DNA of 64,000 nucleotides from Lachnospiraceae bacterium (GTDB lineage: Bacteria; Bacillota; Clostridia; Lachnospirales; Lachnospiraceae): assembly GCA_017453065.1 (NCBI GenBank), contig JAFTKW010000015.1, positions 372,001 to 436,000 on the forward strand. The letters are read 5' to 3'. Position 1 is the first letter of the stretch. Each line of letters starts with the position of its first letter. Of the stretch, positions 53,853-62,665 are shown piece after piece. The position numbers and the translations under genes were made by a program. The notes below the pieces were generated by a model that worked only from the letters and a program-made list of their open reading frames with translations, searched no databases and was not told the DNA's origin.

Positions 53853-54341
53853 ATGAAAATAGGATTACTCGCGCTGCTTGGATTTAGCTTTGGGGCTTTT
53901 TCTGCTGCAGGGATATTTACCGTTCTTGCGGCAGTCAGTCTGGTGCCTAGATTTGTAGGAAAAACGCATACAGGTCGGGATGTGAAACTGTATGAGAATA
54001 TGATTATTTTGGGGACTATAGTTGGCGGTCTGTATAGCTTGTATGCCAATCGGTTACAATTATGGGTAAGGGAATATATAGCACTCAAATGGGATGTCAA
54101 TATTTGGGAAATGCCATATGTTACGTGGCTCTTGGGGGTGTTGCTGTTAACCATGGGGATTTTTGTTGGCATGTTTGTTGGATGTCTTGCGCTAGCGATT
54201 GCAGAGATGCTGGATAGTTTGCCTATCTTTGCAAGGAGAGCGAGACTAAGGCGTGGAGCTGGCATATTGATATCAAGTGTGGCAGCAGGAAAACTGGCTG
54301 GTTCATTGCTCTATTTTTGGTTTGAGCGAGTGGGCTGGTAA
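53853..54341 (+). CDS. spoVAB: Stage V sporulation protein AB
   Basis: A 162-residue membrane protein with about four segments, starting MKIGLLALLGFSFGAFSAAG and containing FVGKTHTGRDVKLYENMIIL and the conserved C-terminal MLDSLPIFARRARLRRG. Part of the spore dipicolinic acid channel. Start at ATG 53853 with GAGAGG upstream; a GTG at 53847 is possible. 34 bases after spoVAA. Confidence 0.9.
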   Translation: MKIGLLALLGFSFGAFSAAGIFTVLAAVSLVPRFVGKTHTGRDVKLYENMIILGTIVGGLYSLYANRLQLWVREYIALKWDVNIWEMPYVTWLLGVLLLTMGIFVGMFVGCLALAIAEMLDSLPIFARRARLRRGAGILISSVAAGKLAGSLLYFWFERVGW

Positions 54342-54382
54342 GGGGATTGTGATAGTAGACTTGAAATGGAAGGATGAGAGAA

Positions 54383-54877
54383 ATGAAAAAGAAAGAAGTA
54401 AATTTAAATACGAACTCCGTAAATTTGGACAAGAAGTCTGCAAAGGAGTATGAGAAGTATGTAAGTTCTGTGACACCAACCCACAATCTCTGGCTACAGA
54501 TGGCGAAAGCCTTTTTGGTAGGTGGACTGATTTGCGTGCTGGGCCAATTTATCTTGAATACTGCTATGGAAACCTATGGGCTTAGTAAGGATGATGCTGG
54601 TAGCTGGTGCTCGCTGCTCCTAATCTTGCTAAGTGCCTTGCTTACAGGGTTCAATATTTACCCATGCATTGTAAAGTGGGGCGGAGCGGGCGCTTTGGTT
54701 CCGATCACAGGCTTTGCAAACTCTGTAGTATCACCAGCCATTGAATTTAAGAAAGAGGGATGGGTGTTTGGTGTAGGTTGTAAAATCTTTACGATTGCAG
54801 GCCCGGTTATTTTGTATGGAATCTTCACCAGTTGGGTGCTGGGGTTTATTTATTGGCTACTAAAAATATTTGTATAA
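54383..54877 (+). CDS. spoVAC: Stage V sporulation protein AC
   Basis: A 164-residue membrane protein with four or more segments; KEYEKYVSSVTPTHNLWLQM is the SpoVAC start pattern and FANSVVSPAIEFKKEGWVFG the conserved core. SpoVAC acts as a mechanosensitive channel in spores. In other Firmicutes it is followed by spoVAD and spoVAE, but here an AbiE-type system follows after 166 bases. GGAAGG ribosome site. Confidence 0.93.
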   Translation: MKKKEVNLNTNSVNLDKKSAKEYEKYVSSVTPTHNLWLQMAKAFLVGGLICVLGQFILNTAMETYGLSKDDAGSWCSLLLILLSALLTGFNIYPCIVKWGGAGALVPITGFANSVVSPAIEFKKEGWVFGVGCKIFTIAGPVILYGIFTSWVLGFIYWLLKIFV

Positions 54878-54934
54878 ATTATCGCAGAAGGTTCCTTCTG
54901 AAATTCAATATTTATTGCTTTTTCATGTGTTAAG

Positions 54935-55032
54935 CTCGGTAAAAAATGATTTTTTACCGAGTTTAACTTTGACAAATAGCAAGGATAAGTGTATATTAAA
55001 GTAAAGGTCGGGAAAAATACAAATCTTACCGA
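54935..55032 (+). promoter_or_regulatory. AbiE promoter with two operators
   Basis: A perfect inverted repeat CTCGGTAAAAAA-TGA-TTTTTTACCGAG (54935-54961) lies just upstream of TTGACA (54969-54974), 17 bases, TATATT (54992-54997). A second, imperfect copy TCGGGAAAAAT...TTACCGA lies at 55008-55032, at and after the transcript start. Known AbiEi antitoxins bind paired inverted repeats around their own promoter. The first repeat may also end the spoVA transcript. Confidence 0.85.
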
Positions 55033-55043
55033 GGTGAGCAAAA

Positions 55044-55586
55044 ATGATTTTAACATATAAAGAATGTATTGAAAAATACGGAAACGATTATCAGTTAACA
55101 AGAGCTGTTGCTGAAAAAAGTATTTATCGAGTGGAGCCGGGCGTATATTCTACTGAGCGGTATTCGACGGAATTAGAGGTTATAATTAAGAAGTATCCGA
55201 ATGCTATTTTTACAGGTGAGTATGCATTTTATCATCATCGTTTGACAGATGTTATTCCCGAAAAATATCATATTGCAACCAAAGCAAAGGCAGCGAAATT
55301 ACTTGATGCTCGAATTGAACAGATCTATGTCAGGGATGATTTATTGCAGTTAGGAGTTGTTGAAAAAGAAATTAACGGAGTAACAGTGAAAATATATGAT
55401 AAAGAGCGCATGTTGATTGAATTGCTTCGCAACAAAAATTCTATGCCGTATGACCTATATAAAGAAATCATAAGTAGTTATCGTAAAATCATAGCAAGTC
55501 TTCAAGTTTGGAGAATACAAGAGTATGCAGACATTTTTCCTAAGAGCAAGATGATTAAGAAAGCGCTGGAAGAGGAGGTTTTTTGA
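55044..55586 (+). CDS. AbiEi-family antitoxin/regulator
   Basis: A 180-residue protein with an N-terminal winged-helix segment (MILTYKECIEKYGNDYQLTR) and the AbiEi core (FTGEYAFYHHRLTDVIPEKY, and VKIYDKERMLIELLRN). In type IV AbiE systems it blocks the toxin and represses the operon. AT-rich codon use differs from the sporulation genes before it, suggesting transfer. The toxin gene follows after three bases. Confidence 0.88.
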   Translation: MILTYKECIEKYGNDYQLTRAVAEKSIYRVEPGVYSTERYSTELEVIIKKYPNAIFTGEYAFYHHRLTDVIPEKYHIATKAKAAKLLDARIEQIYVRDDLLQLGVVEKEINGVTVKIYDKERMLIELLRNKNSMPYDLYKEIISSYRKIIASLQVWRIQEYADIFPKSKMIKKALEEEVF

Positions 55587-55589
55587 TAT

Positions 55590-56402
55590 ATGAATTTACG
55601 AGAGATGATGGATAAGTATAGTGAGGACGGATTGGCTCGTGAACTAGCGGCTGCACGTGTTTGCCAGGATATTGTTTTAAAAGCGATTGCGATAGGCCCT
55701 CTTAACAGAAATATAACAATTAAAGGTGGCGTTGTTATGAGAAGCCTTACCAACAATAATCGTAGGGCAACAAGGGACATTGATTTAGACTTTATTCACT
55801 ATTCTATCGACGATGATGCAATACGAATATTTGTACAGAAGATGAATTGCATTCCGGATATCAAGATAGAAATAGTTGGAGATATAGAAGAACTGAAACA
55901 TCAAGATTATCATGGGAAATCTATAAATGTACGAATCATAGATAAAAATGGGACTGCAGTAGAAAGTAAAATAGATATTGGGGTTCATAAGCATCTGGAA
56001 CTTGAGCAGGAAGAATATTGCTTTGATGTTTGCATGGATGATGAGGGTGCCAGTCTGCTTAAAAATTCCAAAGAGCAATCAGTTGTAGAAAAGTTGCGAG
56101 CATTGCTTATTTTTGGAGTTAATAATCGTAGATATAAAGATATTTACGATATGTACTATTTGAAAAATGAGTTGAAACTAGACAAGTTCCTACGATACAT
56201 AGACCTATTGATTTTTAAAGATGAATCCATGCGTGAAAATACAATGGATGATATTGTTAGAAGGATTGACAACAGTTTTCAGGATAAAGGCTTTTTGAAA
56301 AGGATTTCCACATCTAGACAAAGATGGATTGACGAGGATGTTGAAATGATTGCGGAAGGAATTATTGATTTTTATAAAGAACTTTCGTTACTGCATGAAT
56401 GA
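55590..56402 (+). CDS. AbiEii-family nucleotidyltransferase toxin
   Basis: A 270-residue protein of the DUF1814 nucleotidyltransferase group. Motif I GGVVMRSLTNNNRRATRDID with the DxD pair in RDIDLDF, ESKIDIGVHKHLELEQEE (third acidic site) and RRYKDIYDMYYL near the C-terminal region. Related toxins stop growth by modifying tRNA and give phage protection by abortive infection. AGGAGG ribosome site; cotranscribed with the antitoxin. Confidence 0.9.
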   Translation: MNLREMMDKYSEDGLARELAAARVCQDIVLKAIAIGPLNRNITIKGGVVMRSLTNNNRRATRDIDLDFIHYSIDDDAIRIFVQKMNCIPDIKIEIVGDIEELKHQDYHGKSINVRIIDKNGTAVESKIDIGVHKHLELEQEEYCFDVCMDDEGASLLKNSKEQSVVEKLRALLIFGVNNRRYKDIYDMYYLKNELKLDKFLRYIDLLIFKDESMRENTMDDIVRRIDNSFQDKGFLKRISTSRQRWIDEDVEMIAEGIIDFYKELSLLHE

Positions 56403-56497
56403 TGAACTAGGACGTTACATCAGAATTTAGATTGCAATTTATGGTTGCTTTTTGGGGGAAGTAGATTGTGATATATTTTTGGGGGAGAGGTGATTGT

Positions 56498-57718
56498 ATG
56501 AACAATGTAAAGGTAGGAGAATATTTAGCTGCACTCCGAAAATATTATAAAATTACACAGGATGAATTGGCCGATAGATTGTGTGTAACGAGGCAGGCAA
56601 TTTCAAAATGGGAAAATGGCGTGACAATACCGGACATTGAATTGTTAATGAAATTATCAGAATTATATGGAGTATCAATTAATGATATTTTAAATGCAGA
56701 TACCTTAAGTATTAAATATCAAAAAGAAATTGTATTTCCGAATAAAAGAAAAATATCAAAGAAAATAACAGTAATCGGATGCGGACGTTGGGGGACATTT
56801 ATTGCCTGGTACTTGAGTGAAATTGGACACGAAGTATCTTTATATGGAAGAGAAGCATCTGCAAAGATGCAGAAATTATTAGAAACAAGAGAAAATGAAT
56901 ATTTGCAGTTGAGTGATAACATTGAATTGGTTACTGATTTAAAAGGCATAGAAAATGCTGAATATATAATTATTTCTATTCCAGCGCAGAAGTTACAAGA
57001 CATAGTGTATGAATTGAATCAATATCGGATAGAAAACAAGACGATAGTTCTTTGTATGAAAGGAATTGAAATATCCACAGGGCGACGCTTGTCTCAGGTT
57101 TTATCAGATGGGGTGGAGGAAAATAATAATGTAGCGGTATGGCTTGGACCGGGACATGTAGAAGAGTTCTACAGAGGGGTGCCGAACTGCATGGTAATTG
57201 ATAGTACAAAAGAAATCGTAAAAGATATGCTGATACGTGATTTCTCCAGTGATTTAATTCGTTTCTATTATGGGACGGATTTGATAGGGAATGAGGTTGG
57301 TGCAGCAGCAAAGAATGTGATAGGGATAGCGGCAGGTATGTTGGATGGATTAGATTTGTCCTCATTAAAAGGTGCACTAATGTCTCGCGGATCAAATGAG
57401 ATTGCAAAACTGATTGTTGCAATGGGAGGTAAGGCGAGTACGGTGTATGGCTTATGCCATTTAGGAGATTATGAAGCGACATTGTTCTCGGAACACAGCC
57501 ATAATTTATCATATGGAAAAGCAATTGTGTTACAGAACAAGTATTGTGAATTAGCGGAGGGGTACTATACAGTGAAGGCATTACATAATTTGAGTAAAGC
57601 ATACGGTGTGGAGATGCCAATATGCGAAGTTGTATATCGAATTTTATACGAGAATGCTAAGCCAACAGAAATGTTACAGAAACTGTTTTCTAGAAGTTTA
57701 AGAAATGAGTTTGTATGA
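56498..57718 (+). CDS. Fusion: XRE DNA-binding domain plus glycerol-3-phosphate dehydrogenase
   Basis: A 406-residue protein. Residues about 5-58 are a Cro/CI helix-turn-helix (ITQDELADRLCVTRQAISKW). From about 80 on it aligns with GpsA, the NAD(P)-dependent glycerol-3-phosphate dehydrogenase: Rossmann motif VIGCGRWGTFIAWYLSE, lysine region LCMKGIEISTGR, the loop GPGHVEEF, and the catalytic-lysine region AAAKNVIGIAAGMLDGLD followed by SRGSNEIAKL. All residues I know to be needed are kept. It could be an NADH- or glycerol-3-phosphate-sensing regulator or a DNA-bound enzyme. AT-rich like the AbiE genes before it, 95 bases away. Start ATG 56498 with GAGAGGTG. Confidence 0.87.
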   Translation: MNNVKVGEYLAALRKYYKITQDELADRLCVTRQAISKWENGVTIPDIELLMKLSELYGVSINDILNADTLSIKYQKEIVFPNKRKISKKITVIGCGRWGTFIAWYLSEIGHEVSLYGREASAKMQKLLETRENEYLQLSDNIELVTDLKGIENAEYIIISIPAQKLQDIVYELNQYRIENKTIVLCMKGIEISTGRRLSQVLSDGVEENNNVAVWLGPGHVEEFYRGVPNCMVIDSTKEIVKDMLIRDFSSDLIRFYYGTDLIGNEVGAAAKNVIGIAAGMLDGLDLSSLKGALMSRGSNEIAKLIVAMGGKASTVYGLCHLGDYEATLFSEHSHNLSYGKAIVLQNKYCELAEGYYTVKALHNLSKAYGVEMPICEVVYRILYENAKPTEMLQKLFSRSLRNEFV

Positions 57719-57720
57719 CG

Positions 57721-57760
57721 AAAGTAGAGGATGTGGATTACTCCACATCCTCTACTTTTT
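57721..57760. terminator. Bidirectional terminator with the opposite gene's stop codon in its loop
   Basis: AAAGTAGAGGATGTGGA (57721-57737) and TCCACATCCTCTACTTT (57742-57758) around TTAC. The TTA at 57738-57740 is the stop codon of the minus-strand gene. Confidence 0.95.
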
Positions 57761-58592
57761 TCTCTAAAGGAATTTCTAATTGTTTTGGGTCCATAAGGAA
57801 CTTCTTAAGCTGTCTAAGGCTCAATGCGAAGTACAAGCCGTCGCAGAAACGCTCATCTGCTACCAGACCAAAGCCCATGTGCTTGCGAGTAGTCAATTTT
57901 TTCTTTTCGATGACCGGCACCATTTTTTCTTTGCCGATAGCAATGAAAAGACCTGTGGTACCGAAGTTGTAAATGTGATGGAATACATGGTTGATACCAA
58001 GGGATTTCAGGTTAGTCAGGAAAAAGGAAGTGTGGAAAGGGCTTAGTTCCACAATTGCCTTTGGCATGATGTTGTGTTTGTCCATCCACATCAGGGTGTT
58101 GATGATACCAGCTAATACCCAACTTGGCAGGTGGTTCATCAGGTTGTCCAAGAATTTGTCCAGATCGTTGGATTCTTTGTAGTGAATAGTCTCAGCGTCG
58201 ATAGCCTCGTTGACCTTCTGAGCAATTTCCAGGATGGTTTCGGTGCCTTCAAAACAAAGTTTCAAGTCGGTACCTGGGTCGTCCTCGCGTAAGGTATGAT
58301 GGATGGAAAAACTTACCCAGATTTTATGTCTAGCATAAATGCGTTTGTTGATGACAAAGCGATTAAGTTGCGGACGCAACGCAATCAATCTAACTACTGC
58401 TGCAATCATGATGTGCATGTAAGTCATCTTGATACCTTGCTCTGCTTTTTCTTGTATGTATTCGTCCATAGCCTCACATGCAAAGGAATCCTCGAACATA
58501 TTCATGGCATCATTTCTGGTCTTCATGATGTATGGCGTGATTCGCTGCATAGGCTCTATGTTTTTTACTAAGCGGCCGTCTGGTCTCTTCAT
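57738..58592 (-). CDS. E2/chloramphenicol-acetyltransferase-like protein, catalytic His changed
   Basis: A 284-residue protein with the fold signature of 2-oxoacid dehydrogenase E2 catalytic domains and chloramphenicol acetyltransferase: RITPYIMKTRNDAMNMFEDS, MTYMHIMIAAVVRLIALRPQ, and the C-terminal GFGLVADERFCDGLYFALSL. In E2 enzymes the last motif is DHRxxDG; here the His is Glu (DERFCDG). It has no lipoyl domain and no E1 or E3 neighbours. It may be a pseudoenzyme or use another chemistry. Start at 58592 because GGGGGACAAACAA precedes it; ATG 58622 is possible. Confidence 0.8.
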   Translation of the reverse strand: MKRPDGRLVKNIEPMQRITPYIMKTRNDAMNMFEDSFACEAMDEYIQEKAEQGIKMTYMHIMIAAVVRLIALRPQLNRFVINKRIYARHKIWVSFSIHHTLREDDPGTDLKLCFEGTETILEIAQKVNEAIDAETIHYKESNDLDKFLDNLMNHLPSWVLAGIINTLMWMDKHNIMPKAIVELSPFHTSFFLTNLKSLGINHVFHHIYNFGTTGLFIAIGKEKMVPVIEKKKLTTRKHMGFGLVADERFCDGLYFALSLRQLKKFLMDPKQLEIPLEKKVEDVE

Positions 58593-58834
58593 TTGTTTGT
58601 CCCCCAAAGTATAGATAGTCATGTGTTACAATTTAATAGTTAAGTATATATTAAACCGACACATGATATGAAAACATCGTTTTCATTATACAGAAAACGA
58701 CAAGAAAGGACAAGGAAATATTGGCTTTTTACGGAATTTTGTGCATAATAAAACGTAGATGATTTTTAGAGAATTACAGGAAGTTAAATTGGCTCGTATG
58801 AGGATAAATATGGACAAAGTGTGAGGATGAATTC

Positions 58835-61456
58835 ATGGAGAGAAAGCAGAATTTGAACTTGTCAGGAAAGTGGCAGCTATGCTGGAAGGATACACTGACA
58901 GACAGAGAACAGATTATAGTGAGAGGGCTGGAGGCTGAAGGAGCCTCATTTTGGAAGGATGCCATCTCTTGTCAGGTGCCAGGAGATGTACATATTGCAC
59001 TGACGGAGGCAGAGATTATTGAAGATCCTCTTAAGGATGTGAATAGTGAAAAATGCAGATGGGTAGAAGACAAAGAATTCTGGTACAAAAAAGAGTTTGA
59101 ACTAGAGGAAGAGTTCTTTGGCGATCGTATGGAACTGGTTTTTGAAGGCCTCGATTTGACCGCAGATATTTGGCTCAATGGAGAATTTATCGGTCATCAC
59201 AACAACGCATTTATCGCAAAGATCATCGATGTGACCAGACTGGTCAATAGAGGCAAAAATACGCTGATGGTGCGTATTGACGATGGCGTAGCAGGGGTGA
59301 AAGACAAGCCTCTGGATTTGATGGAGCATTCTTGGAATGCAGAGCAACCATATCGCGCCTGGATGCGCAAACCACAGTTTGTCTACGGCTGGGACTGGAC
59401 CATTTGGATGCCGACTTGTGGTATTTGGAAGGATGTAACGCTTAATAGTTATTCGTCTGTGGCGATTCGAGATGTGAATGCGACCAGCGAAATGGTAGAT
59501 GAGCAGATGGCGGTTTTGACAGTGGATGTGGAGACTGATTTTTTTGAAACTGGCGATTATCTGCTAAACGGCGTGATTTTCGGAGATGAGCGCTATGAAG
59601 GCAAAAAGGAATTGCTCGTCATGGGCGCAGGGAAGTGTAAAGATGGAATCACGACTTTGACTTTTGAAATTCAGGAACCGAAGCTTTGGTGGCCAAATGG
59701 AGCTGGAGACCAATATCTGTACGAGATTTGTGTATATATCGAAGACAGGGATGGCAATATCATTCAAGAGGTGCGCCGTAAGCACGGCATAAGAACGGTC
59801 AGCATTTGCGAGGCGGTTTTGGATGAAAAATCCAAGAGTTTTACATATGTCATAAATGGGCAGCCTATTTTTGCAAAAGGGGCAAACCATGTTCCGGCGG
59901 ATTGTTTCCCTGGACGCATCACAGATGACAAAAATAGGAAATTGCTTCAAATGGCAGCAGAAGCCCACATGAATATGATTCGTGTGTGGGGTGGTGGTAT
60001 TTATGAAAGCGACGGTTTTATGGAAGCCTGCGATGAACTTGGTATTATGGTTTGGCATGACTTTATGTTTGCGTGCGCTTATTACCCAGACCACGTGCCA
60101 GAGTTTTATGAGGAAATCCGTCTAGAGGCAACTGCGGCTATTAAGAGACTTCGTGGCCATGCAAGTTTGGTGGGCTGGTCTGGAAATAATGAAATTCAGG
60201 AGATGTATTTGTCTGCAAAGAATTCAGGCAAGAATTTCCCTTGGTACGGCGGAAAATTGTATGAGGAGTTGCTCCCTTCGTTGGTAGAGCAACTTTGTCC
60301 TGATAGAATTTATAGACAGAGTAGTCCTTTTGGCGGGGACGAACCAACCAGCTATGATATGGGTGACCAGCATACTTGGCATTTTACCCACAGACCACAG
60401 TGGGAGCACTATCTGGATTTGTGGCGTTTCACAGACTTTGACTTTAAGTTCTTAAGCGAGTTTGGTATTATTGGTGCCATGAACCTGGAATCCGCCCAGA
60501 AATGTATCGGCGAAGATAAGTTGTATCGCAACTCGCCAGAGTGGATTCATCATACCAATACCAGTGTGGAACACAAACTGCTGGATATTTTTGTGGAGAA
60601 GTATTTTGGCGATCCTACAGACATGGATGTGCAGGAGTTTATCCTAAAGAGTCAGGCTCTTCAGGGAGAAATGATGCGTCATGTCTATGATGAACTGCGC
60701 AGCAGAAAGTTCCGTTGCTCGGGTGTACTTCTTTGGACCTTGAGCGATTCTTATGGCATTCACAACTGGTCTGTCATAGACTATTTCCTAGGCAAGCGCC
60801 CGTTGTACTATTATATGAAGCGCTCCTTAGCCCCCATCAATGTGTCATTTATGGGGTATGAGGTGCAAACCTTTGATGGTATGGCAGGATACAAAGAGTA
60901 TTATCAGGGAAAAACGCAGCCTATCGAGATATTGGTGACTAGCGATGTATTTACAGACCGTGAGGCTACTGTGGAATATCAGATTATGACCTTTACAGGC
61001 AAGGTGCTTAAAAGCGATTCTGTGCACTGCACCCTCAAGGCAAACCAGATGACCAAGGTTGCGGAAGTTACTTTAGAGGATATAAAGGATGACTTTGATG
61101 CACAGGAATGCCTGCTTTATGCAAGAGTGCTCTGTGAGGGAGAAGAGGTTAGTGCCAACCGCTACTTCTTTGCACCTTATCGAGACCTCAAATTGCCTCA
61201 GGCCAAGGTGCAGTGCAGGGTGGAAAAACTCTCAAAGGACAAAGACGCAGTATATAGCCTCTCTTTGCAGGCAGATAGTTTTGTCTGGATGCTGCATTTG
61301 GCTACTCCAGATGGTGTGGAATACTCCGACAATGACTTCGATTTGATACCGGGAGTTTCTAAAGAAATCGTGGTTTCAGTGGATGGCGCAGAGGACTTTG
61401 TGCCTACGCTGTATAGTTTGAATCCAGTACTGTGTAGCAACATGAAAGGACTATAG
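58835..61456 (+). CDS. Beta-mannosidase, glycoside hydrolase family 2
   Basis: An 873-residue cytoplasmic enzyme: sugar-binding domain at about 1-190 (NLSGKWQLCWKDTL, FEGLDLTADIWLNGEFIGHH), an Ig-like domain to about 300, and the catalytic barrel with VWGGGIYESDGFMEACDELG, SLVGWSGNNEIQE (acid Glu) and FLSEFGIIG (nucleophile Glu). The DIWLNG and WSGNNE patterns are typical of mannosidase-type GH2. No signal peptide, so it trims imported manno-oligosaccharides. The GH26 gene starts three bases after it. Confidence 0.94.
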   Translation: MERKQNLNLSGKWQLCWKDTLTDREQIIVRGLEAEGASFWKDAISCQVPGDVHIALTEAEIIEDPLKDVNSEKCRWVEDKEFWYKKEFELEEEFFGDRMELVFEGLDLTADIWLNGEFIGHHNNAFIAKIIDVTRLVNRGKNTLMVRIDDGVAGVKDKPLDLMEHSWNAEQPYRAWMRKPQFVYGWDWTIWMPTCGIWKDVTLNSYSSVAIRDVNATSEMVDEQMAVLTVDVETDFFETGDYLLNGVIFGDERYEGKKELLVMGAGKCKDGITTLTFEIQEPKLWWPNGAGDQYLYEICVYIEDRDGNIIQEVRRKHGIRTVSICEAVLDEKSKSFTYVINGQPIFAKGANHVPADCFPGRITDDKNRKLLQMAAEAHMNMIRVWGGGIYESDGFMEACDELGIMVWHDFMFACAYYPDHVPEFYEEIRLEATAAIKRLRGHASLVGWSGNNEIQEMYLSAKNSGKNFPWYGGKLYEELLPSLVEQLCPDRIYRQSSPFGGDEPTSYDMGDQHTWHFTHRPQWEHYLDLWRFTDFDFKFLSEFGIIGAMNLESAQKCIGEDKLYRNSPEWIHHTNTSVEHKLLDIFVEKYFGDPTDMDVQEFILKSQALQGEMMRHVYDELRSRKFRCSGVLLWTLSDSYGIHNWSVIDYFLGKRPLYYYMKRSLAPINVSFMGYEVQTFDGMAGYKEYYQGKTQPIEILVTSDVFTDREATVEYQIMTFTGKVLKSDSVHCTLKANQMTKVAEVTLEDIKDDFDAQECLLYARVLCEGEEVSANRYFFAPYRDLKLPQAKVQCRVEKLSKDKDAVYSLSLQADSFVWMLHLATPDGVEYSDNDFDLIPGVSKEIVVSVDGAEDFVPTLYSLNPVLCSNMKGL

Positions 61457-61459
61457 ATT

Positions 61460-62410
61460 ATGATTCAGCCAGTTAACAAGAACGCAACGAAAGAAGCCAG
61501 AGATTTACTTGTATATCTGGACTCTATCCGTGGTAATGGAATTCTCACGGGCCTACATACACAGACCATGGCTCAGGAGGAGCTTCATTACATCGAAAAA
61601 GAGACAGGGAAATTGCCAGCACTTTGCGGGTTTGAACTTCTATCTTATTCGCCAAATATCAATTATGAATCCTGTGGCGTGGACGCGTTGACGGAGATTA
61701 ATGAAAATAAAGGTACACTGCAGCGCGCCTATGAATGGGCTGAAAAGGGTGGAATTCTCACTTTTACATGGCATTGGTATTCACCAATCGGAGGTGAGGA
61801 TAAGTCTTTTTATGCAGAGCATACGGATTTTGATGCATCCAAGGTTTTGGAAGAAGGAACCCCAGAAAGAGAAGCCTTTTTTCATGATATGGATGTGATG
61901 GCTGAGCTTCTCAAGGGATTTCAAGACAAGCATATCCCCATTCTCTGGAGACCATTCCATGAGGCGGAAGGGAATTGGTTCTGGTGGGGAGCACATGGCA
62001 TGGATGTGGCAAGAAAGCTTTACCAGTTAATGTTCCATTACTACACGGAAGTGAAACACCTAGACCATTTGATTTGGGTGTGGAACAATCCTCGCTTAGA
62101 GGGCTATGTGGGAGATGAGTACTGCGATATTGTCACTGCAGACTGGTATCCTCCTAAGCATCAGCACACAGCCATGAAGAAAGAATGTGATGCATTGCAT
62201 GAAGTTGCACCTACAAAGCCTGTGGCCATAGGAGAAATTGGTACAGTGCCAGCGATTTGTGATATGGCAGAAGCAGGTGCAGATTGGCTCTGGTTTATGA
62301 TGTGGAGCAAGGGTTTTGTGCTGACAGAAGAATTCAATACCAAAGAAGAATATCGTAAGCAATTTAACCACTCATATGCAATTACATTGGATAAGTTGCC
62401 AAGGTGGTAA
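61460..62410 (+). CDS. Beta-mannanase, glycoside hydrolase family 26
   Basis: A 316-residue GH26 enzyme with WHWYSPIG, ILWRPFHEAEGNWFWWG (acid Glu), LIWVWNNPR and VAIGEIGTVPA (nucleophile Glu in GEIG). It lacks a signal peptide, so it works inside on oligomers rather than on polymer. Cotranscribed with the GH2 beta-mannosidase, giving a two-step manno-oligosaccharide pathway. No transporter lies next to them, so uptake must be encoded elsewhere. Ended by a terminator. Confidence 0.95.
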   Translation: MIQPVNKNATKEARDLLVYLDSIRGNGILTGLHTQTMAQEELHYIEKETGKLPALCGFELLSYSPNINYESCGVDALTEINENKGTLQRAYEWAEKGGILTFTWHWYSPIGGEDKSFYAEHTDFDASKVLEEGTPEREAFFHDMDVMAELLKGFQDKHIPILWRPFHEAEGNWFWWGAHGMDVARKLYQLMFHYYTEVKHLDHLIWVWNNPRLEGYVGDEYCDIVTADWYPPKHQHTAMKKECDALHEVAPTKPVAIGEIGTVPAICDMAEAGADWLWFMMWSKGFVLTEEFNTKEEYRKQFNHSYAITLDKLPRW

Positions 62411-62453
62411 TGACGGTCGATTGCAATAAATGATATTGTATGAACCTATAGAA

Positions 62454-62487
62454 AGCGCAGGGATTAGTTCCTGCGCTCTTGTTTTTT
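62454..62487 (+). terminator. Intrinsic terminator after the mannan pair
   Basis: AGCGCAGG and CCTGCGCT around GATTAGTT, then CTTGTTTTTT. Confidence 0.88.
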
Positions 62488-62573
62488 GTAGTCTTGAATG
62501 AGGTTCGTTGGTGCTATTAAATTGGATGGGCGCGATAAATCTTATTTTTTTGAAAAGATAATTGTAAATCATA

Positions 62574-62650
62574 TTGACACCCCTGAAAGGATGTGATATA
62601 TTTGTCACAAGTGATAAATATATCACATTTTATTACAAATATATCACATC
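62574..62650 (+). promoter_or_regulatory. Promoter with three copies of an XRE operator
   Basis: TTGACA (62574-62579), 17 bases, TATATT (62597-62602). A perfect 16-bp inverted repeat GATGTGATATATTTGT (62590-62605) and ACAAATATATCACATC (62635-62650) flanks a third copy of the unit (ATAAATATATCACATT) at 62617-62632. The first copy covers the -10, so a repressor bound here would block transcription. The XRE gene at 62893 is the natural source. Confidence 0.88.
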
Positions 62651-62665
62651 GGGGAGAGTATAAGG

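Noticed and set aside
54935-54961. The inverted repeat after spoVAC as only a terminator
   Set aside because: A related copy at 55008-55032 on the other side of the promoter makes an operator role more likely, although it may do both.
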